The notes under the pieces were generated by a model. It searched no databases, was not told where the DNA came from, and saw only the letters and a program-made list of their open reading frames with translations. A program made the translations under genes and the position numbers. From an uncultured Faecalibacterium sp. (GTDB taxonomy: Bacteria; Bacillota; Clostridia; Oscillospirales; Ruminococcaceae), in NCBI GenBank assembly GCA_937907025.1, contig CALESJ010000030.1, positions 1 to 58,865 on the forward strand: a DNA stretch of 58,865 bases, read 5' to 3'. This document shows positions 7,777 through 16,704 of this stretch, piece by piece; position 1 is the stretch's first letter; every line of letters begins with the position of its first letter.

Positions 7777-8603
7777 TGATGCAAAAACTTTCCGAGAATA
7801 TTCTGGACAAATTTTCCATGGATTTTCTGCGCAATCAGGTGCTGAAAAACGCTTACGGCAACAACGATACGGTCATTGCCGCCCGGGACCCCCGGGTGCT
7901 GCTGGCCTGGTATCTGTTCTTCGGGCTGGTGCCCTGGTTCGTGCATGACGTGACCTTTCTTTTGGGCTGCTTCGTGCTGGTCATGATCACCACCCTGCTG
8001 GCCCGGGTGGCCGGGCTGGTGCTGCTGCTGTTCGGGGTGGGGGTGTTCTCCCAGACCGGGTATCTGCTGCTGGTGACCTGGCTGTTCGGCGGCGATGCTT
8101 CCGCTGTGCTGCCCCTGCTGGTGCTGACCCTGAAAGTGGCCACTATCTCTCTGGCATCGGTGACGGTGTTTTCCGGCCTGGACCCCGACCGGCTGGCCAA
8201 CGGCCTGATGTGGTACGGCTGCCCGGAACGGCTGTCTTTCTCCATCTCTTACGCCTACCGCATCCTGCCCATGCTCATGGAGGAGTTCCAGAACGTGCTG
8301 CTCAGCTACCGGCTGCGGGGCAACCCGCCCGCTCACGAAACCGTTGCGGGCAAGGTAAAATACCTGGCATACCAGATCAAAATCATCATGGCCGCCTTCT
8401 ATCCCCTGATGCTGAACACCGCCAAGCGCAGCCGCACCACGGTGGAAGCGCTGGAGATCCGCGGCTACCGCTATGCCGCCACCAACAAGGAGGTGCGCCG
8501 CATCAAGCTGGCGGGGCTGCGCCTGACCTGGGACGACGGCATCTTTGCCGCCGTGTCGGTGCTGTGGGTAGCGGCCACCCTGCTGCTGTGCAGTCTGGTA
8601 TGA
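7773..8603 (+). CDS. ecfT: ECF transporter transmembrane component EcfT
   Basis: A 276-residue coupling protein. Several hydrophobic helices span residues ~45-135. A cytoplasmic coupling region follows, with the Ala-Arg-Gly-type motifs of EcfT (LLSYRLRGNPP near 178-188 and ALEIRGYRY near 228-236), and a last helix near the C-terminus. These motif helices contact the two ATPase domains. It overlaps the fused ATPase gene by four bases. The set of S component, fused ATPase and EcfT makes a complete dedicated ECF importer. Confidence 0.9.
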   Translation: MMMQKLSENILDKFSMDFLRNQVLKNAYGNNDTVIAARDPRVLLAWYLFFGLVPWFVHDVTFLLGCFVLVMITTLLARVAGLVLLLFGVGVFSQTGYLLLVTWLFGGDASAVLPLLVLTLKVATISLASVTVFSGLDPDRLANGLMWYGCPERLSFSISYAYRILPMLMEEFQNVLLSYRLRGNPPAHETVAGKVKYLAYQIKIIMAAFYPLMLNTAKRSRTTVEALEIRGYRYAATNKEVRRIKLAGLRLTWDDGIFAAVSVLWVAATLLLCSLV

Positions 8604-8620
8604 CCAAAGGAGGCAAAACC

Positions 8621-9445
8621 ATGTATCTGGATTTTCACACCCACGGAAAGCTGGCCAAAAAGCTGCCTTTTTCCGAGGATTACACCCACTGGCTGTTCAG
8701 CCAGGCCCGAAATGCCGGGCTGGATGCCCTGTGCCTGACCGAGCACTTCAACACCTGGGGCTTTGCGGAACTGTACCGTTACATTGCGGCCCACGCCGAC
8801 CGGGACGGCGACACCCTGCTTTTTGACGGGCTGCGCATTTTTCCCGGCATGGAAACCGACATTGCCGAGGGCGGCCACATCCTGTCCATCGGACCTATGG
8901 AGGTCATTCTGGAGCTGAACCGCCGCCTGGAACCCCACAAGGCAAAGGGTCAGTTTCTTCCCTTTGCGGACCTGATGGACCTGTTCGACGAATATCCCGT
9001 GCTGGTGGGTGGAGCCCATCCCTTCCGGGAAGGCGGGCACATTCCCGAGCTGCCCACCGAACAGCTGGTCCGCCTGGATTTTCTGGACATGAACGGCAAG
9101 GACATTGCCGAGAACCGCCCCCGCACCGAAAAACTGACCACCGGGCTGGGCAAGGCCCTGGGGCTGCCGGTGGTCAGCGGCAGCGACACCCACCAGGCCG
9201 TGCAGTACGGCTGTGTGCGCACCCGCTTTGACCGCACCTTCAACACGGTGGCGGCCCTGCACGATGCCATCCTGGAAGGCGGATACGAGATCTGTGTATC
9301 CACCCAGGCCTCCCGGCAGGTGGCCACAGCGGCGCTGCTCAAGCGGGCGCTGAAAGAGATCCACGCCCTGGGCGGGGATTATGTGGCGGTCCTGCTGGGC
9401 AAAGAGCCGGCCTGGACTGCCCAATATGCTCCGTCTGTGGTATAA
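8621..9445 (+). CDS. PHP-domain metal-dependent phosphoesterase
   Basis: A 274-residue protein. The start at 8621 follows AAAGGAGG at a good distance. The N-terminal DFHTHGK motif, a second metal site LTEHFNTWG (~residue 40) and a late GSDTHQ motif are hallmarks of the PHP (polymerase and histidinol phosphatase) fold with a multi-metal centre. Histidinol phosphatase is one family activity, but no other histidine genes are nearby. The gene is 17 bases after ecfT in the same operon. It may therefore dephosphorylate the imported compound or a derivative. The exact substrate is unknown. Confidence 0.8.
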   Translation: MYLDFHTHGKLAKKLPFSEDYTHWLFSQARNAGLDALCLTEHFNTWGFAELYRYIAAHADRDGDTLLFDGLRIFPGMETDIAEGGHILSIGPMEVILELNRRLEPHKAKGQFLPFADLMDLFDEYPVLVGGAHPFREGGHIPELPTEQLVRLDFLDMNGKDIAENRPRTEKLTTGLGKALGLPVVSGSDTHQAVQYGCVRTRFDRTFNTVAALHDAILEGGYEICVSTQASRQVATAALLKRALKEIHALGGDYVAVLLGKEPAWTAQYAPSVV

Positions 9446-9446
9446 T
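9438..9446 (+). promoter_or_regulatory. Extended -10 promoter for the RpiR-type regulator
   Basis: TGG TATAAT (9438-9446) is an extended -10 element that overlaps the PHP gene's stop codon. The -35 region is weak. Confidence 0.55.
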
Positions 9447-9477
9447 AGCCACAGTATTTGTTCCGGGGAGGATACCT

Positions 9478-10302
9478 ATGCCGCTGCAATTTCCGCAAAA
9501 TCCCGAAAAGCTGACCCCTGCCGAACGGCGTCTGCTGGAATATATCGAGAGCCATCGGGAAGAGTTTCTGTTCATGACCATCGGGCAGCTTTCGGCCGAC
9601 CTGGAAATATCGGAAGCCACCATTTCCCGCTTTGCACGGCATATGGGCTGCCAGGATTTCAAGCAGCTGAAAAACACCGTGCTGGCCCAGAATCATCTGG
9701 AAGGTCCGGCAGGCAAACTGGCCCGCACCGTGCTGGCGGACGGCGAGTTTGACCCCCGCCATTATCTGCAGCAACAGCAGACCTGCCTGCAGAAAACCAT
9801 GGAAAACCTGGACGATGACGCTTTTGAGGCTGCCCTGCAGGCATTGCTGAAAGCCCGGCGCATCTTTATCCAGGCCAAGAGCGCTTCCGCCTCCATGGGG
9901 CAGCTGTTGTTTTTCCGGCTGCGCCGCCTGGGATTGCCGGTGGAGCTGCTGCCGGGCAGCGGCACCGAACTGCTGGAAGGGCTGGTGCAGGCGGAAGAGG
10001 GCGACCTGGTGATCTTCTTCGGCTTTTCCAAGGTATCGGCGGAAGGGCGGATGATTCTGCGCCGGGCCAAAACCGCCGGGTACCGCACCCTGTGCTTTAC
10101 GGGGCGGTTGCATCCGCCTGCGGAAGAGCGGGCCGACCTGAATCTGTACGTCTACCGCGGCACCGAGAAAGAGTACCACTCCATGACCGCGGCCGCCGCT
10201 CTGGTGGACACCCTGGTGGTGGCTGCCTCCCAGCGGCTGGGCCCGGAAGGTGCCGCCCGCCTGAAGGAACTGCACCGGATGAAGCAGCAGTTCGGAAATT
10301 GA
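9478..10302 (+). CDS. MurR/RpiR-family transcriptional regulator
   Basis: A 274-residue regulator. The N-terminal HTH_6 domain (residues ~1-75) contains SADLEISEATISRFARHMG. A SIS sugar-phosphate-binding domain follows (~115-260), with FGFSKVSAEGR and similar segments. Members sense phosphosugars and usually repress catabolic or transport genes. GGGGAGG precedes the ATG. It follows the ECF-PHP operon by 32 bases and has its own promoter-like element, so it may control that operon, perhaps through the TGAAA repeats at 5111-5175. That link is inferred. Confidence 0.88.
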   Translation: MPLQFPQNPEKLTPAERRLLEYIESHREEFLFMTIGQLSADLEISEATISRFARHMGCQDFKQLKNTVLAQNHLEGPAGKLARTVLADGEFDPRHYLQQQQTCLQKTMENLDDDAFEAALQALLKARRIFIQAKSASASMGQLLFFRLRRLGLPVELLPGSGTELLEGLVQAEEGDLVIFFGFSKVSAEGRMILRRAKTAGYRTLCFTGRLHPPAEERADLNLYVYRGTEKEYHSMTAAAALVDTLVVAASQRLGPEGAARLKELHRMKQQFGN

Positions 10303-10313
10303 AGAAAGACCGC

Positions 10314-10352
10314 AAAAAGCCCGTCGGGACCAATATCCCGGCGGGCTTTTTC
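10314..10352. terminator. Bidirectional terminator
   Basis: AAAAGCCCG...CGGGCTTTTT arms of about 14 bases around a short loop. T runs in both directions serve rpiR (plus) and the phosphoketolase operon (minus). Confidence 0.88.
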
Positions 10353-10391
10353 TGTCAAATGGAGAAGAAAAGGAAAGAACCTTGTGTTTGA

Positions 10392-12764
10392 TCAATCCTG
10401 GGGCAAATGCCACTTCCAGTTCAGAATTTCGGGCATATCCTGCCCTACCTCGTGGATGTAATTTTTGTGTTCCACCAGCTTGTCGTTCATCTGCTGGATA
10501 AGGTAGGCGCCGCGGTTGCCCAGCTGGGGCAGATGCTGGATGGCATCCTTGACCAGGTGGAAACGGTCAATCTCGTTCTGTACACGCATATCGAACGGCG
10601 TGGTGATGGTGCCTTCCTCCTGGTAGCCGTGGACCGACAGATTGCGGTTGGCGCGCTCGTAGGTCAGCTCATGGACCAGGGTGGGATACCCGTGGAAGGC
10701 AAAGATGATGGGCTTGTCCTTGGTGAACAGGGCATCGTAATCCGCATCGGACAGACCGTGGGGGTGCTTGGTGTTGGGTTCCAGCTTCATTAGGTCCACC
10801 ACGTTGACCACCCGGATCTTCAGCTCAGGCAGGGCATCCCGCAGGATGGTGACAGCCGCCAGGGTTTCCAGGGTCGGGGTATCGCCGCAGCAGGCCATGA
10901 CCACATCCGGTTCTTCGCCGGCGTCGTTGGAGGCCCACTCCCAGATGCCTACGCCCTGGGTGCAGTGCTTGACCGCCTGCTCCATGGTCAGCCACTGGGG
11001 CCGGGGATGCTTGGAGGTGACCAGCACGTTCACATAGTTGCGGCTGCGGATGCAGTGGTCAAAGCAGGACAGCAGGCAGTTGGCATCCGGCGGCAGGTAC
11101 AGCCGCACCACATCGGCCTTTTTGTTGGCGATGTGGTCCAGGAAGCCGGGGTCCTGATGGGTATAGCCGTTGTGGTCCTGCTGCCACACGTTGGAGGACA
11201 GGATCAGGTTCAGGGAAGCAATGCTCTGGCGCCAGGGCAGTTGGTTGCAGACCTTGAGCCATTTGGCATGCTGGGCCACCATGGAGTCCACCACCCGGAT
11301 GAAACTCTCATAGGAAGCAAAGAAGCCGTGACGTCCGGTAAGCAGGTAGCCTTCCAGCCAGCCTTCACACAGATGTTCGGACAACATGGAGTCCATGATG
11401 CGGCCATCATGAGCCAGGAATTCATCCCCCGGCACCATGGTGGAGTTCCAGTCACGGTTGGTGGCTTCGAAGCATTTGTACAGCCGGTTGGACATGGTTT
11501 CATCCGGTCCGAAGATGCGGAAGTTCTTTGCGTCGGCGTTGAGCTTGAACAGGTCGCGGATGTAGCCGCCCAGTTCGATCATATCCTGCTTTTCCACGCT
11601 GCCGGGCGCGGGCAGGTCGATGGCGTACTCCTTGAAATCGGGGGTGCGCAGGTCACGCAGCAGTTTGCCGCCGTTGGCGTGAGGGTTGGCCGCAATGCGG
11701 CGGTCCCCCGTGGGCGCCAGTTCCTGCAGTTCGGGAATCAGGGTGCCGTTTTCATCAAACAGTTCTTCGGGATGGTAGCTGCGCAGCCATTCTTCGATCT
11801 GCTTGAGATGTTCTTCCTGATGCGGCGTGCCCAGAGTGATATCAATGGGCACCTGATGCGCACGGAAAGTGCCTTCGATGGGCTTGCCGTCCACCACCTT
11901 GGGGCCGGTCCAGCCCTTGGGGGTGCGCAGCACGATCATCGGCCACTGGATATGGCCCATCTCCTCACCGGCACGGGCGCGGCGCTGGATATCATGAATT
12001 TCTTCAATGACAGTATCCAGGGTATCCGCCATCTTGGCGTGCATGGTCATGGGGTCGTCGCCCTCCACAAAGTAGGGCTTCCAGGAGCATCCCAGGAAGA
12101 AGTGTTCAATTTCCTCATGGGTCATGCGGCCGAAGACGGTGGGGTTGGAGATTTTGTACCCGTTCAGGTGCAAAATGGGCAGCACGGCACCGTCGCCTTT
12201 GGGGTTCAGGAACTTGTTGGACTGCCAGCTGGTGGCCAGTGGGCCGGTTTCGGCCTCGCCGTCGCCCACGGTGACTGCGGCGATGAGGTCCGGGTTATCG
12301 AAGACCGCACCGAAAGCATGGGCGATGGAGTAGCCCAGCTCGCCGCCCTCGTTGATGGAGCCGGGGGTTTCGGGGGCCACATGGCTGGAGATGCCGCCCG
12401 GGAAGCTGAACTGTTTGAACAGGCGGCGCATACCTTCCTCATCACGGCTGATGTTGGGGTATACTTCGCTGTAAGTGCCGTCCAGGTAGGCGTTGGCCAC
12501 AAAGAAGTTGCCGCCGTGGCCCGGGCCGGAAATAAGGATCAGGTCCTGGTCATATTTCTTGATAATGCGGTTCAGATGAACATACACAAAGTTCTGGCCG
12601 GGTACGGTGCCCCAGTGGCCGACGATTTTTTTCTTCACGTCGTCCCGGGTCAGCGGGCGGCGGAGCAGCGGGTTATCCAGCAGATACAGCTGACCGGCAG
12701 CCAGGTAGTTGGCAGCTCGCCAATACGCATCGGTGCGCTGCAGTTCCGTTTGGGAAAGGCTCAT
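10392..12764 (-). CDS. xfp: Xylulose-5-phosphate/fructose-6-phosphate phosphoketolase
   Basis: A 790-residue thiamine-diphosphate enzyme. It cleaves xylulose 5-phosphate with phosphate to acetyl phosphate and glyceraldehyde 3-phosphate. Seen features are HWGTVPGQNFVYVHLNR near the N-terminus, the TPP-binding segment GDGEAETGPLATSW (~residue 180) and full family length. The ATG at 12764 follows GGAGGAG; an upstream ATG in frame was rejected because it precedes this site. It is the last gene of the pentose operon, 38 bases after the isomerase-like gene. It would give the cell acetyl phosphate, hence ATP or acetate, directly from pentose. Confidence 0.95.
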   Translation of the reverse strand: MSLSQTELQRTDAYWRAANYLAAGQLYLLDNPLLRRPLTRDDVKKKIVGHWGTVPGQNFVYVHLNRIIKKYDQDLILISGPGHGGNFFVANAYLDGTYSEVYPNISRDEEGMRRLFKQFSFPGGISSHVAPETPGSINEGGELGYSIAHAFGAVFDNPDLIAAVTVGDGEAETGPLATSWQSNKFLNPKGDGAVLPILHLNGYKISNPTVFGRMTHEEIEHFFLGCSWKPYFVEGDDPMTMHAKMADTLDTVIEEIHDIQRRARAGEEMGHIQWPMIVLRTPKGWTGPKVVDGKPIEGTFRAHQVPIDITLGTPHQEEHLKQIEEWLRSYHPEELFDENGTLIPELQELAPTGDRRIAANPHANGGKLLRDLRTPDFKEYAIDLPAPGSVEKQDMIELGGYIRDLFKLNADAKNFRIFGPDETMSNRLYKCFEATNRDWNSTMVPGDEFLAHDGRIMDSMLSEHLCEGWLEGYLLTGRHGFFASYESFIRVVDSMVAQHAKWLKVCNQLPWRQSIASLNLILSSNVWQQDHNGYTHQDPGFLDHIANKKADVVRLYLPPDANCLLSCFDHCIRSRNYVNVLVTSKHPRPQWLTMEQAVKHCTQGVGIWEWASNDAGEEPDVVMACCGDTPTLETLAAVTILRDALPELKIRVVNVVDLMKLEPNTKHPHGLSDADYDALFTKDKPIIFAFHGYPTLVHELTYERANRNLSVHGYQEEGTITTPFDMRVQNEIDRFHLVKDAIQHLPQLGNRGAYLIQQMNDKLVEHKNYIHEVGQDMPEILNWKWHLPQD

Positions 12765-12802
12765 GGAAATCACTCCTCCTCTATGCAATGGCGTTCACAC
12801 AT

Positions 12803-14293
12803 TCAGGCCCAGGGGTTCTCGGTGGGATAGGGCAGGCTGGCGGGACGGTTGTAGGCGATGTCCCCGATGCCCAGATACTTGAACACCTCAAACAGCGCTT
12901 TGCCGCAATGGGCAAAGGCCACGGCACCATGGTGAGGATAGCGCTTTTCGATGAGCACATGGCGGTAGAAACGGCCCATCTCCGGGATGGCAAAGATGCC
13001 GATACCGCCGAAGGAGCGGGTGGCCACCGGCAGGATCTCGCCCTGGGCGATATAGGCGCGCAGCGTGCCCTCGCTGTCGCACTGCAGGCGGTAGAAGGTG
13101 ATGTCGGAAGGAGCAATGTCCCCTTCCAGGGTCCCGCGGGTAAAGTCGGGTTCGCTGCCGGCGGGTTCCAGCAGACGGTGCTGGATCAGCTGATACTTGA
13201 CGGCACGGTCGGCGCACATCTTGCAGGAAGGTGTATTGCCGCAGTGGAAGCCCATAAAGGTATCGGTGAGTTTGTAATCGAACTTGCCGGCGATGTCCTC
13301 ATCGTAGATATACTTGGGCACGCTGTTGTTGATATCCAGCAGCGTTACGGTATCACCGGTGACACACATGCCGATGTACTCGGACAGGGCACCGTAGATA
13401 TCCACCTCGCAGGAAACGGGAATGCCGCGGGAGGCCAGGCGGGAGTTCACATAGCAGGGTTCAAAGCCGAACTGGCTGGGGAAGGCAGGCCAGCACTTGT
13501 CCGCAAAGGCCACATACTTCTTGCTGCCCTTGTGGGCTTCGGCCCAGTCCAGCAGGGTCAGTTCAAACTGGGCCATGCGGGCGGACAGTTCGGGGTAATA
13601 GTTGCCCTCCCCCATCTCGGCGGCCATATCGGCGCAGACTTCCGGGATGCGGGGGTCGTCCTTGTGGGCCTGGTAGCTGACCAGCAGGTCCAGCTCGGAG
13701 TTTTCTTCGATCTCCACCCCCAGCTCATACAGCCCCTTGATGGGAGCGTTGCAGGCAAAGAAATCCTGGGGACGGGGGCCGAAGGTGATGATTTTCAGGT
13801 CACGCACACCCAGAATGGTACGGGCGATGGGCAGGAACTCGGCCATCTTGTCGGCCAGCTCTTCAGCAGTACCCACAGGGTATTCGGGAATGTAGCCTTT
13901 CAGGTGGCGCATGCCCAGATTGTAGGAGCAGTTCAGCATGCCGCAATAGGCATCGCCGCGGCCGTTGATCATATCGCCGTCGCCCTCGGCAGCCGCCACA
14001 AACATGCAGGGACCGTCAAAGTATTTGGCGATGAGCGTTTCGGGGGTTTCGGGGCCGAAGTTGCCCAGGAACACGGTCAGCGCATTGCAGCCGGCCCCCT
14101 TGACCTCTTCCAGGGCTTTCTGCATATCGGCTTCGTTCTCCACCGTAATGCTGCATTCATAGGGTTCAAAGCCCTTGTCCTTGCAGGCGGCCACAATGTT
14201 CTTGCGGCGCTGGGTAGACAGAGCGATGGGGAAGCAGTCGCGGCTGACGGCAACGATGCCCAGACGGACTTCAGGAATGTTGTTGGATTTCAT
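12803..14293 (-). CDS. L-fucose/L-arabinose isomerase family protein
   Basis: A 496-residue cytoplasmic enzyme of the FucI/AraA-like fold. The family interconverts aldose and ketose sugars with a divalent metal. Recognisable segments include FLGNFGPETPE, MINGRGDAYCGM and a C-terminal YPTENPWA. The start at 14293 follows GGGAGGA. It sits between a DUF4867 gene and phosphoketolase, with a xylulokinase upstream. Its product is therefore probably a pentulose phosphorylated to xylulose or ribulose 5-phosphate. It is not the classic XylA or AraA, so the sugar (D-arabinose, L-fucose, D-xylose or another) cannot be read from sequence. Confidence 0.8.
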   Translation of the reverse strand: MKSNNIPEVRLGIVAVSRDCFPIALSTQRRKNIVAACKDKGFEPYECSITVENEADMQKALEEVKGAGCNALTVFLGNFGPETPETLIAKYFDGPCMFVAAAEGDGDMINGRGDAYCGMLNCSYNLGMRHLKGYIPEYPVGTAEELADKMAEFLPIARTILGVRDLKIITFGPRPQDFFACNAPIKGLYELGVEIEENSELDLLVSYQAHKDDPRIPEVCADMAAEMGEGNYYPELSARMAQFELTLLDWAEAHKGSKKYVAFADKCWPAFPSQFGFEPCYVNSRLASRGIPVSCEVDIYGALSEYIGMCVTGDTVTLLDINNSVPKYIYDEDIAGKFDYKLTDTFMGFHCGNTPSCKMCADRAVKYQLIQHRLLEPAGSEPDFTRGTLEGDIAPSDITFYRLQCDSEGTLRAYIAQGEILPVATRSFGGIGIFAIPEMGRFYRHVLIEKRYPHHGAVAFAHCGKALFEVFKYLGIGDIAYNRPASLPYPTENPWA

Positions 14294-14326
14294 GGCGGGT
14301 TCCTCCCTTATGTACATAATTGGATG

Positions 14327-14968
14327 TTACAGTTCCTGTGCAATGTCAATATTGATACCGGTCAGGGCAGCCTGGGCGCCCTGGGCGGCTTCGGACGATT
14401 CCGGATGGGCCAGCAGCCACTTGTTGCAGGCCCACAGATACGCATCATCCCCGCCCTGCGCCGGCATATCCGGTCTGGCAGTGTTGGTCCCTTTGGGCAG
14501 GGCTACCATCACCTTGAATCCCTTGGCGGGGTCGGTGTGGCAGGGGGCGTAATGCAGGGTGGTGGCATAAACTTCCACCAGCGTGCCGGCGGGAACGCGG
14601 AAAGCCCGGACCCGGGCGGTATCCAGCCGGCCGTTTTCGATTTCTTCCTGTTTGGCCAGCAGCAGGATAAAATCCTGGGTGCCCAGGTTGAATTCGCTGT
14701 CCCGGTGGTACTCCAGGCAGTTCAGTCTGGTGTTATGGCCGTTGCACCAGCCCAGCTGGAACGGCATGCCGCCGAACAGCGCCCGCCCCAGCACGGGGGC
14801 TTCGGGCAGGTTCTGCAAAGCCGGTTCCCCCGGCACATAGTCGGTGGCATCAGGCAGCGGCGTGGAGGAAGTCAGCGCTGCCGTAACGGCGGCACATTCT
14901 TTCTCATAGCCGGTAATGACGCGGCCGTACCGGGCAAATTCCGGTGCGGTGACGGGATAGATGGTCAT
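14327..14968 (-). CDS. DUF4867 family protein, probable sugar-operon accessory
   Basis: A 213-residue protein that I place in DUF4867. The family is often encoded beside fucose-isomerase-like genes; its biochemical role is not known to me. It has a cupin-like pattern: NCLEYHRDSEFNLG, then RVPAGTLVEVYATTLHYAPCH, which carries His/Glu residues that could bind metal. That would suit a mutarotase or lyxose-isomerase-like accessory role (inference). AGGGAGG precedes the ATG. It lies 33 bases before the isomerase-like gene and 19 bases after the kinase. Confidence 0.7.
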   Translation of the reverse strand: MTIYPVTAPEFARYGRVITGYEKECAAVTAALTSSTPLPDATDYVPGEPALQNLPEAPVLGRALFGGMPFQLGWCNGHNTRLNCLEYHRDSEFNLGTQDFILLLAKQEEIENGRLDTARVRAFRVPAGTLVEVYATTLHYAPCHTDPAKGFKVMVALPKGTNTARPDMPAQGGDDAYLWACNKWLLAHPESSEAAQGAQAALTGINIDIAQEL

Positions 14969-14987
14969 GGTTGGAATACCTCCCTTT

Positions 14988-16472
14988 TCAGTCTGCCAGC
15001 ACTTTGAACAGTGTTTTGCAGGCCGGGTAGATCTGCTTGAATTTCTGGTACCGCTCCTCATACCGGGCGGTGAGTTCCGGGTCCGGTTCCACGGTACGGC
15101 TCACATGCACCAGGGCGTCGGTGGCCTGCTGTACGGTTTGATACCGGCCACAGCAGACCATGGCCAGCAGCGCACCGCCGTAGCCGGGGCCCTGCTCGGT
15201 GACAAGAATGTCCAGCGGAATGCCCAGCACATTGGCCAGAATGGTGCACCACAGCGGGCTCTTGGCGCCGCCGCCGCAGATGTTGGACCGGGGAATGGTC
15301 ACACCGATGGATCTGGCCACCTCCACGGAATCCCGGATGGCGAACGCCACCCCTTCCAGCACGGCCTGGGTGATGTCGGCCCGGGTGGTATCCATGCTCA
15401 GGCCGATCAGGGTGCCCCGGGCGTCGGTATCGTTGATGGGGCTGCGTTCCCCCATGAGATAGGGCAGAAAATACACATGGTTGCGGCCCAGTTTGTCTGC
15501 CGTGATGGGCGCCTGTTCGGCCGGGTATGCCTTGTCGGTGACCTTGAGGATGTCCTCCATCCACCACTTGTTGCAGGAGGCAGCGGAGAGCATGCACCCC
15601 ATCAGGTGCCAGCCGCCGTCGGCGTGGGCAAAGGCGTGCAGACCGTTGGTGGAATCCACCCCGAACGTCTTGCTGCTGATGAACACCGTGCCGGAGGTTC
15701 CCAGGCTGATGTTGCAGCGCCCCTGCCCCACCGTGCCGGTTCCCACCGCGGCGGCGGCATTATCCCCGGCGCCCGCACAAACCTTTACGGTTTCCGGCAG
15801 GCCCAGGGCGGCGGCCACATCGGGCAGAAGATGCCCCACAAACTCCCAGCTTTCATACAGCGTGGCCAGCCATGCGGGGTCCACGCCACAGATCGTGCAC
15901 ATTTCCCGGCTCCAGCATTTGTGTTCCACGTCCAGCAGAAGCATACCGGAAGCATCGGAGTAATCGGTGGCGTGTACGCCGGTCATGCGGTATACCAGGT
16001 AATCCTTGGGCAACATGATCTTGCGGATACGGGCATACCGTTCCGGTTCATTTTCTTTCATCCAGAGGATTTTGGGTGCCGTGAACCCGGCAAAAGCGAT
16101 ATTGCCGGTATACCGGCTCAGGGTTTCGCGGCCGACCACATTGTTCAGGTAGTCGGTTTCTTTGGCGGTGCGGCTGTCATTCCAGAGAATGGCCGGGCGG
16201 ATGACCGCTCCTGTCCCGTCCAGCGCCACCAGACCGTGCATCTGGCCGCCGAAGCCGATTCCCTCTACCCGGGAGGCGTCAAATCCCTGCAACAGCGCCG
16301 GGATTCCTTCCAGGCAGGCCTGCCACCAATCGGCTGGGTCCTGCTCGCTCCAGCCGGTATGAGGCATATGCAGGGGATACTCACGGGATACCTGGTTGCA
16401 GACCCGGCCCGCCTCATCCACCAGCAGGAACTTGCAGGCTGACGTGCCCAGGTCCACCCCGATATAGAACAT
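14988..16472 (-). CDS. xylB: Xylulokinase-like FGGY sugar kinase
   Basis: A 494-residue kinase, first gene of the operon. It has the N-terminal phosphate motif GVDLGTSACK, the substrate loop GGQMHGLV (~residue 75) and ATP-site segments GAGDNAAAAVGTG (~235) and CGGGAKSPLW, all of the XylB subgroup. It would phosphorylate D-xylulose, or a close pentulose, using ATP in the cytoplasm. The phosphoketolase three genes downstream consumes the product. Transcription likely starts in the 16.5-16.6 kb divergent region, under the ROK regulator. Confidence 0.88.
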   Translation of the reverse strand: MFYIGVDLGTSACKFLLVDEAGRVCNQVSREYPLHMPHTGWSEQDPADWWQACLEGIPALLQGFDASRVEGIGFGGQMHGLVALDGTGAVIRPAILWNDSRTAKETDYLNNVVGRETLSRYTGNIAFAGFTAPKILWMKENEPERYARIRKIMLPKDYLVYRMTGVHATDYSDASGMLLLDVEHKCWSREMCTICGVDPAWLATLYESWEFVGHLLPDVAAALGLPETVKVCAGAGDNAAAAVGTGTVGQGRCNISLGTSGTVFISSKTFGVDSTNGLHAFAHADGGWHLMGCMLSAASCNKWWMEDILKVTDKAYPAEQAPITADKLGRNHVYFLPYLMGERSPINDTDARGTLIGLSMDTTRADITQAVLEGVAFAIRDSVEVARSIGVTIPRSNICGGGAKSPLWCTILANVLGIPLDILVTEQGPGYGGALLAMVCCGRYQTVQQATDALVHVSRTVEPDPELTARYEERYQKFKQIYPACKTLFKVLAD

Positions 16473-16503
16473 GGTGATTCCACCTTTCAGGCCATACTTT
16501 AGT

Positions 16504-16513
16504 AAAGTACTTT
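16504..16513. promoter_or_regulatory. Perfect palindrome AAAGTACTTT in the xylB leader
   Basis: A 10-base palindrome, 32 bases upstream of the xylB start, in AT-rich DNA that should hold the operon's promoter. It could be an operator or a catabolite-control site. No clean -35/-10 pair could be fixed on the minus strand. Confidence 0.4.
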
Positions 16514-16605
16514 TATAGAAGTTCCTTTTACATGATACCGTGCCATGCAGCCACTGTCAACCGACAAACCCTACAAAAGATAGTCGGATTTTCTGTATCT
16601 TATCG

Positions 16606-16652
16606 GCAAAAGTCGGGCTTTTGTTGACTTTTGCGCCCCGCTCCGCTAGGAT
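16606..16652 (+). promoter_or_regulatory. Promoter and operator of the ROK repressor gene
   Basis: -35 TTGACT (16624-16629), 17-base spacer, -10 TAGGAT (16647-16652). A perfect inverted repeat, GCAAAAGTC (16606-16614) and GACTTTTGC (16626-16634) with an 11-base spacer, covers the -35. This layout suits autoregulation by the ROK protein and shared control of the divergent xylB operon. Confidence 0.65.
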
Positions 16653-16704
16653 TAAAGCAAACAACCCTGCCGGGCACATTTATAAAAAGGCAAAGAGGAT
16701 TTTT

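Noticed and set aside
10965..15007. Two long plus-strand frames opposite phosphoketolase, isomerase and DUF4867 genes
   Set aside because: The opposite strand carries clearly recognised proteins; these frames show no domains and no start signals.
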